Positions 59,764-64,000 of a DNA stretch of 64,000 nucleotides are shown one piece after another. Both the position numbers and the translations under genes were made by a program. The stretch is from positions 62,001 to 126,000 of the forward strand of contig CAYJGZ010000002.1 of assembly GCA_964370045.1 (NCBI GenBank). Direction: 5' to 3'. The stretch comes from JAAYCI01 sp964370045 (GTDB lineage Bacteria; Bacillota; Clostridia; Oscillospirales; Ruminococcaceae). The notes beneath the pieces were generated by a model, which saw only the letters and a program-made list of their open reading frames with translations, did no database searches and had not been told where the DNA came from. How positions within the stretch are numbered: the first letter of the stretch is position 1; every line of letters begins with the position of its first letter.

Positions 59764-62229
59764 ATGCAAGCCGATGCGACACAGTTTGTCGAGATGCGAA
59801 AAAGGCACATCGAGAGCCGTTTTGGACGACTGAACGATAAACAGCGGCAGGCTGTGTTTACAGCGAATGGGCCAATCCTTATTTTGGCGGGCGCGGGTAG
59901 CGGCAAGACAACGGTGCTTGTAAACCGTATTGCGAACCTCATTTTGTTTGGGAGTGCGTACGGCTCGGCGCAGCTTGCTCACCCGCCTACACAGCAGGAA
60001 ATGGACGAGCTTGAGCAGTGTTTGCAAAATGGGGAAAGCCCCTCGCAGGCGCTAAGTGAGCAGCTGCGTGTAAATGCCGTTAAGCCGTGGAATATTTTGG
60101 CGATTACGTTTACAAATAAGGCGGCGCAGGAGCTGAAGAGCCGCCTGTGCAGTTTTTTGGGTGAGGACATAGCCTCCGACATAAACGCCTCCACTTTTCA
60201 CTCGGCGTGTGTGCGTATTTTGCGTAGGGAAGCGGAAAAGCTGAGCTTCAGCACGAAGTTTACCATATACGATGCGCAGGACCAGCAAAGGGTGCTAAAG
60301 CAGGTGTACAAGGCGCTGAATTTTGACGACAAATTCCTGTCCGTCAAGGCGGCGGCCTCCGCAATAGGGCGGCTGAAAGACCGAATGATAAGCCCTGCCG
60401 ATGCGCTGAAAGACCAGGCGGACATGCGCGCGCAGATGGTGGCGCAGGTGTACAAGGCGTACGCAAAGCGCTGTTTTGAGGCGGATGCGATGGACTTTGA
60501 CGACCTAATATACCACACGGTGCGCCTTTTGAGAGAGCACAAGGACGTGCGGGACTATTACCAAAACCGTTTTCGCTACATTCTGGTGGACGAGTATCAG
60601 GACACCAGCGTTGCGCAGTTTATGCTGGTAAATCTTTTGTGCGGCCCTGCGAACAATGTGTGCGTGGTGGGCGACGACGACCAGAGCATCTATCGCTTTA
60701 GGGGTGCGACAATCCAAAATATACTCGATTTTGAGCAGCGTTTTGAGGGCACTAAGGTTATTCGTCTTGAGCAAAACTACCGCAGTAGCCAAAGCATATT
60801 GAACGCCGCAAATAAGGTTATTCAAAACAACGATAGCCGCAAGGGCAAGACGCTGTGGACGGACAACGGCGAGGGCGAAAGGGTACAGCACTACCGAGCG
60901 GCGAGCGAGCAGGACGAGGTGAACAACATTGTGCAGCTCATCGGCGAGCGGGTAAAAAGCGGCGGTGCGCTCCGTGATAATGCGGTGCTTTACCGCATGA
61001 ATGCGCAGTCCAGCCCGGTGGAAAACTATTTTGCTCGCAGTGGCATACCGTATAAAATAATCGGTGGCACGAGGTTTAACGACCGCAAAGAGGTAAAGGA
61101 CATACACTGTTACATGAGCATTGTGGCAAACCCTCGTGACAACGAGCGCTTGCGCCGTATTATAAACGAGCCTGCGAGAAAAATAGGCGCCGTAACGGTG
61201 GATACGGTGGGGGAAATAGCAGACGGCCTCGGCGTGCCCATGCTTGAAGTTATTCAAAACGTACAAAACTACCCTGCGCTCTCACGTGCGGCAGGAGCGT
61301 TGCAGGGCTTTTATGAGACGTACCAAAAGCTCGTATCAGCGGCACAAAGCCTGCCCGTGGATGAGTTTGCAGCGGAGATTCCGCACATCACCGGCTACAT
61401 GACTATGCTGAAAGCACAGGGCGAAGAGGGCGAAAGCCGCATTGAAAACATAGGCCAGCTTATCTCCAACGCAAAAAGTTACGCCCAGCTGAACGGTGAT
61501 GACGCAAGCATAGAGGGATACCTTGAGGAGATAGCGCTAATCTCGGACATAGACAGCTACGATGAGGATGCGGACAAGGTGGTGCTCATGACGCTACATG
61601 CGGCGAAGGGGCTGGAGTTTCCGCATGTGTACATAGTAGGCCTGGAGGAGGGGATTTTCCCCGGAGAGCAGAGCCGTTACAGCAACGAGGACATCGAGGA
61701 GGAGCGGCGGCTGTGCTATGTGGGCATCACCCGTGCGAAAAAGACGCTGTGCCTTTCCAGTGCGCAAAGCCGCCTGTTGTTCGGGCAGACACGGCGCAAC
61801 GCCCAAAGCCGCTTTTTGGAGGAGATAGGCGCAGAGCTTTTGGAAGAAAAAAGCTCTGCTGCGTTAAATTCCGCAAGGCAGGCGGAGAGGAGTTCCCACA
61901 GCGAGGGCGCAGGCGGATACCTAAGCGGCGAGTACAACCGCAAAGGCTCTTTTGGCGGTGCGAGGGCATCTTCCGTGGCGAGAGGCTCGGTGCGGCCTGC
62001 GGGTAGCGCCACCATAACCTCCGCACGTAGCGGTATCAGCGCCGCCCCAAAGCAGAAACAATCCTCGGCAGTGTATGCGCCGGGAGATGTGGTGGAGCAC
62101 AAGGTGTTTGGCAGGGGTGTTGTGCAAAAGGCAACTCCTGTTGCGGGCGACTGCATGGTGGAAATTCAGTTTGAGACCGCAGGGCTTAAAAAAACTATGG
62201 CAAACTATGCTCCGCTCACCAAAGTGTAG
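59764..62229 (+). CDS. pcrA: PcrA/UvrD-type DNA helicase
   Basis: An 821-residue superfamily 1A helicase for repair and removal of proteins from DNA. Motifs: Walker A LAGAGSGKT (about 41-49), Ia ITFTNKAAQEL, II YILVDEYQDTS, III VVGDDDQSIYRFRGA, IV LEQNYRSS, V VVLMTLHAAKGLEFPHV and VI EERRLCYVGITRAKK. About 45 residues are inserted between motifs I and Ia (LFGSAYGSAQLAHPP onward). The C-terminus has a Ser/Gly-rich linker and a final Tudor-like domain (PGDVVEHKVFGRGVV) as in PcrA. ATG 59764 has GGGAG 8 bases upstream; GTG 59749 is the alternative. Confidence 0.95.
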   Translation: MQADATQFVEMRKRHIESRFGRLNDKQRQAVFTANGPILILAGAGSGKTTVLVNRIANLILFGSAYGSAQLAHPPTQQEMDELEQCLQNGESPSQALSEQLRVNAVKPWNILAITFTNKAAQELKSRLCSFLGEDIASDINASTFHSACVRILRREAEKLSFSTKFTIYDAQDQQRVLKQVYKALNFDDKFLSVKAAASAIGRLKDRMISPADALKDQADMRAQMVAQVYKAYAKRCFEADAMDFDDLIYHTVRLLREHKDVRDYYQNRFRYILVDEYQDTSVAQFMLVNLLCGPANNVCVVGDDDQSIYRFRGATIQNILDFEQRFEGTKVIRLEQNYRSSQSILNAANKVIQNNDSRKGKTLWTDNGEGERVQHYRAASEQDEVNNIVQLIGERVKSGGALRDNAVLYRMNAQSSPVENYFARSGIPYKIIGGTRFNDRKEVKDIHCYMSIVANPRDNERLRRIINEPARKIGAVTVDTVGEIADGLGVPMLEVIQNVQNYPALSRAAGALQGFYETYQKLVSAAQSLPVDEFAAEIPHITGYMTMLKAQGEEGESRIENIGQLISNAKSYAQLNGDDASIEGYLEEIALISDIDSYDEDADKVVLMTLHAAKGLEFPHVYIVGLEEGIFPGEQSRYSNEDIEEERRLCYVGITRAKKTLCLSSAQSRLLFGQTRRNAQSRFLEEIGAELLEEKSSAALNSARQAERSSHSEGAGGYLSGEYNRKGSFGGARASSVARGSVRPAGSATITSARSGISAAPKQKQSSAVYAPGDVVEHKVFGRGVVQKATPVAGDCMVEIQFETAGLKKTMANYAPLTKV

Positions 62230-62417
62230 GTGCGGCAGTTTGCTTAAAACTGTGCAGTAATCACAAAATATGAGTAGAAACAACAAATGCAGTGGCAAAT
62301 TGCTAAACGTGCAGTAAAAACATTGAAACAATCACAATATGCTATTGATGTTGTTGTAAATGCTGTAAAAATGCTATATCTTCAACTGCTAAGATGCACC
62401 GAGAGGGGGAGACTTTT

Positions 62418-63197
62418 TTGCAGGTAAACCTAATATCCCACACGCCTAATCCCGAAAGCGTGGTGGCGGCGGCGGCAAGGCTGTGTTACTCAAACACGCC
62501 TGTGGCACAACTGATGGAGCAGATGAGCGATGCCGAAAGCAAGCGCCTTGTGCGTATGCTGGCGGACATAGGGCACGAAAGCCCCATGGAACATGCGGTG
62601 TTCACCTTTACTATCGAGGGTGTGAGCCGCACCATGATGGCGCAAATCACCCGCCACCGCATGGCGACGTTTAGCGTGCAAAGTCAGCGATATGTACAGC
62701 TAAACAACTTTGAGTACATCACTCCTCCCGAGATAGCAAGCGATGAAACCTCGCAGCAGCTTTTTGAAAGAGCGATGCAAAAGCAGGCGGAAATATACGA
62801 GGAGCTTGCACAGGACCTTGCCAAAACTCACGAAGAAACGCTGATTAAAAGCGGAGTGGACGAAAAAACCGCCCACACAAAAGCGCAAAAAATGGCGATA
62901 GAGGACGCAAGATTTGTGCTGCCTAACGCATGTGCCACTCGCATGATGGTGAGCATGAACGCACGTAGCCTGATGAATTTTTTTGCTCTGAGATGCTGCA
63001 ACCGTGCCCAGTGGGAGATTCGTGAGGTGGCGCAGGAGATGTTGCGCCTTGCGTATGGGGTAGCGCCTGCGCTGTTTGAACATGCGGGGCCTGCGTGCGT
63101 GAGCGGCAAGTGCACCGAGGGTAAAATGAGCTGTGGGGAGATAGATAAGGTGCGTGCGCAGTACAAGCTTGTGAAAGAGCAGGCTCTCGGGCAGTAG
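62418..63197 (+). CDS. thyX: Flavin-dependent thymidylate synthase
   Basis: A 259-residue FAD enzyme that methylates dUMP to dTMP using methylene-THF and NADPH. The ThyX motif RHR(x)7S is at residues 79-89 (RHRMATFSVQS). The start is TTG 62418: AGGGGGA lies 7 bases upstream and within the longer frame from ATG 62394. tmk follows after 125 bases, so dTMP synthesis and phosphorylation are adjacent. No thyA is visible in the window. Confidence 0.94.
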   Translation: MQVNLISHTPNPESVVAAAARLCYSNTPVAQLMEQMSDAESKRLVRMLADIGHESPMEHAVFTFTIEGVSRTMMAQITRHRMATFSVQSQRYVQLNNFEYITPPEIASDETSQQLFERAMQKQAEIYEELAQDLAKTHEETLIKSGVDEKTAHTKAQKMAIEDARFVLPNACATRMMVSMNARSLMNFFALRCCNRAQWEIREVAQEMLRLAYGVAPALFEHAGPACVSGKCTEGKMSCGEIDKVRAQYKLVKEQALGQ

Positions 63198-63322
63198 CTT
63201 TACGCAAAATGATTTTATGTGCGGCATGAGCATGATTTGTATATTTTTTAGGAAATATTTTGTTTGAACAGCATTGTTTTTTGCGAGACACATGCCGAAA
63301 ACAACTGAAAGGAGCATTGCGA

Positions 63323-63988
63323 GTGGGCAAGCTTGTGGTGATTGAGGGGCTGGACGGAAGCGGCAAAGCAACCCAAACAGCGATGCTTGAAAAGGCACTT
63401 TGCGCGCAGGGCAAAAATGTGCGTGCGGTAAGCTTTCCAAACTATGAAAGCCCTTCCAGTGCGCTTGTGCGCATGTATCTTGAGGGGGCGTTTGGGCAAA
63501 ATCCCGAGGGTGTGAATGCCTATGCGGCCTCCTCCTTTTATGCGGTGGACAGGTACGCAAGCTACATGAGAGACTGGGGCGAGTTTTATAACGGTGGTGG
63601 GCTAATACTTGCCGACAGATACACCACCTCCAACGCCATTCACCAGTGCGCAAAACTGCCGCAGGAGCAGTGGGAGGAGTACAACAGCTGGCTTTTGGAA
63701 TACGAATACAAAAAACTGCAAATTCCGCGGCCGAGCCTTGTTATATATCTTGATGTGGAGCCGAATGTTTCGCAAGATTTATTGAGCGAGCGCTACAAGG
63801 ATGAAGGCGAGCGGGATATTCACGAAAAAAACCTTGAGTATCTTTTGGCTTGCAGAAAAGCGGCGGCGTGGTGTGCACAGCGCTACGGCTGGAAAACAGT
63901 GCAGTGCACCAAAAACGGCAACATGCGCTCTCGCGATGAGATTGCAAAGGAGATAATGAGCATAGTGAAAGCAGAGTTACCGCTTTAG
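63323..63988 (+). CDS. tmk: Thymidylate kinase
   Basis: A 221-residue kinase that converts dTMP to dTDP. P-loop VIEGLDGSGKATQ (residues 6-18), the DRY motif LADRYTTSNAIHQ (about 93-105) and the LID region SERYKDEGERDIHEKN are present. The start is GTG 63323 with AAAGGAG 8 bases upstream; the frame from 63260 adds an unconserved segment. The LID and the insert before it make it look like the longer clostridial Tmk form. It ends 12 bases before the window end. Confidence 0.92.
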   Translation: MGKLVVIEGLDGSGKATQTAMLEKALCAQGKNVRAVSFPNYESPSSALVRMYLEGAFGQNPEGVNAYAASSFYAVDRYASYMRDWGEFYNGGGLILADRYTTSNAIHQCAKLPQEQWEEYNSWLLEYEYKKLQIPRPSLVIYLDVEPNVSQDLLSERYKDEGERDIHEKNLEYLLACRKAAAWCAQRYGWKTVQCTKNGNMRSRDEIAKEIMSIVKAELPL

Positions 63989-64000
63989 ACAGTGACAACA

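Overview
The window looks like a piece of chromosome from a flagellated, low-to-mid GC Firmicute, most likely a Clostridia of the Oscillospiraceae/Ruminococcaceae type. The evidence is AGGAGG-type ribosome binding sites, frequent TTG and GTG starts, Spo-less but typically clostridial gene order (yicC-remA-gmk-priA-def-fmt-yugP-rsmB-rlmN-stp-prkC-rsgA-thiN), NADP-type GdhA, ThyX instead of ThyA, LuxS, and sugar-type (CUT1) ABC importers without their own ATPase. The genus assignment is inference; no 16S gene is present.

Layout. 1-2.1 kb: a MATE efflux pump and TetR repressor behind a promoter that carries a palindromic operator. 2.1-5.3 kb: alanine racemase (minus) and a lone flagellin with a good sigma-28 promoter. 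5.6-6.1 kb: RNase P RNA (minus). 6.5-7.8 kb: glutamate dehydrogenase. 8.2-22.5 kb: a long same-strand housekeeping run for nucleotide metabolism, replication restart, translation initiation, rRNA methylation and Ser/Thr phospho-signalling. 22.6-29 kb: RluA-type pseudouridine synthase, two tandem membrane-anchored LysM-G5-M23 cell-wall hydrolase-like proteins, and a pair of YdcZ-type membrane proteins. 29.3-37.3 kb (minus): a sugar-type ABC importer with two nearly identical binding proteins flanking two permeases and two M19 dipeptidase homologues. 37.6-40 kb (minus): luxS and pyruvate kinase. 40.4-41.8 kb: TetR plus an ECF-type membrane protein. 42-45.5 kb: serine biosynthesis (serC, serA, DUF1015). 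45.6-53.4 kb: RluA-type enzyme, radC, a lipoprotein with a two-component system, DUF1385 and prmC. 53.5-59.4 kb: tRNA-Pro(TGG), a second ABC importer and glycogen phosphorylase, which together suggest oligosaccharide uptake and phosphorolysis. 59.7-64 kb: PcrA-type helicase, thyX and tmk (dTMP then dTDP synthesis).

The most striking non-coding signal is a family of about ten dispersed intergenic repeats (called R1 here) of about 110 bases, with GTGGACA-type terminal inverted repeats around a CCCCCGCC/GGCGGGGG stem; truncated copies also occur. A second palindromic element (R2) sits between the promoter/operator and start of the second TetR gene. The most striking coding signals are the 794-base identical tract inside otherwise diverged binding-protein paralogues (gene conversion) and an M19 dipeptidase homologue that has lost four of the five metal ligands while sitting next to a paralogue that keeps four of them. 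Starts were re-chosen from ribosome binding sites in many genes and are stated per entry. All functions come from recognising motifs and gene context by eye; no database search was run.
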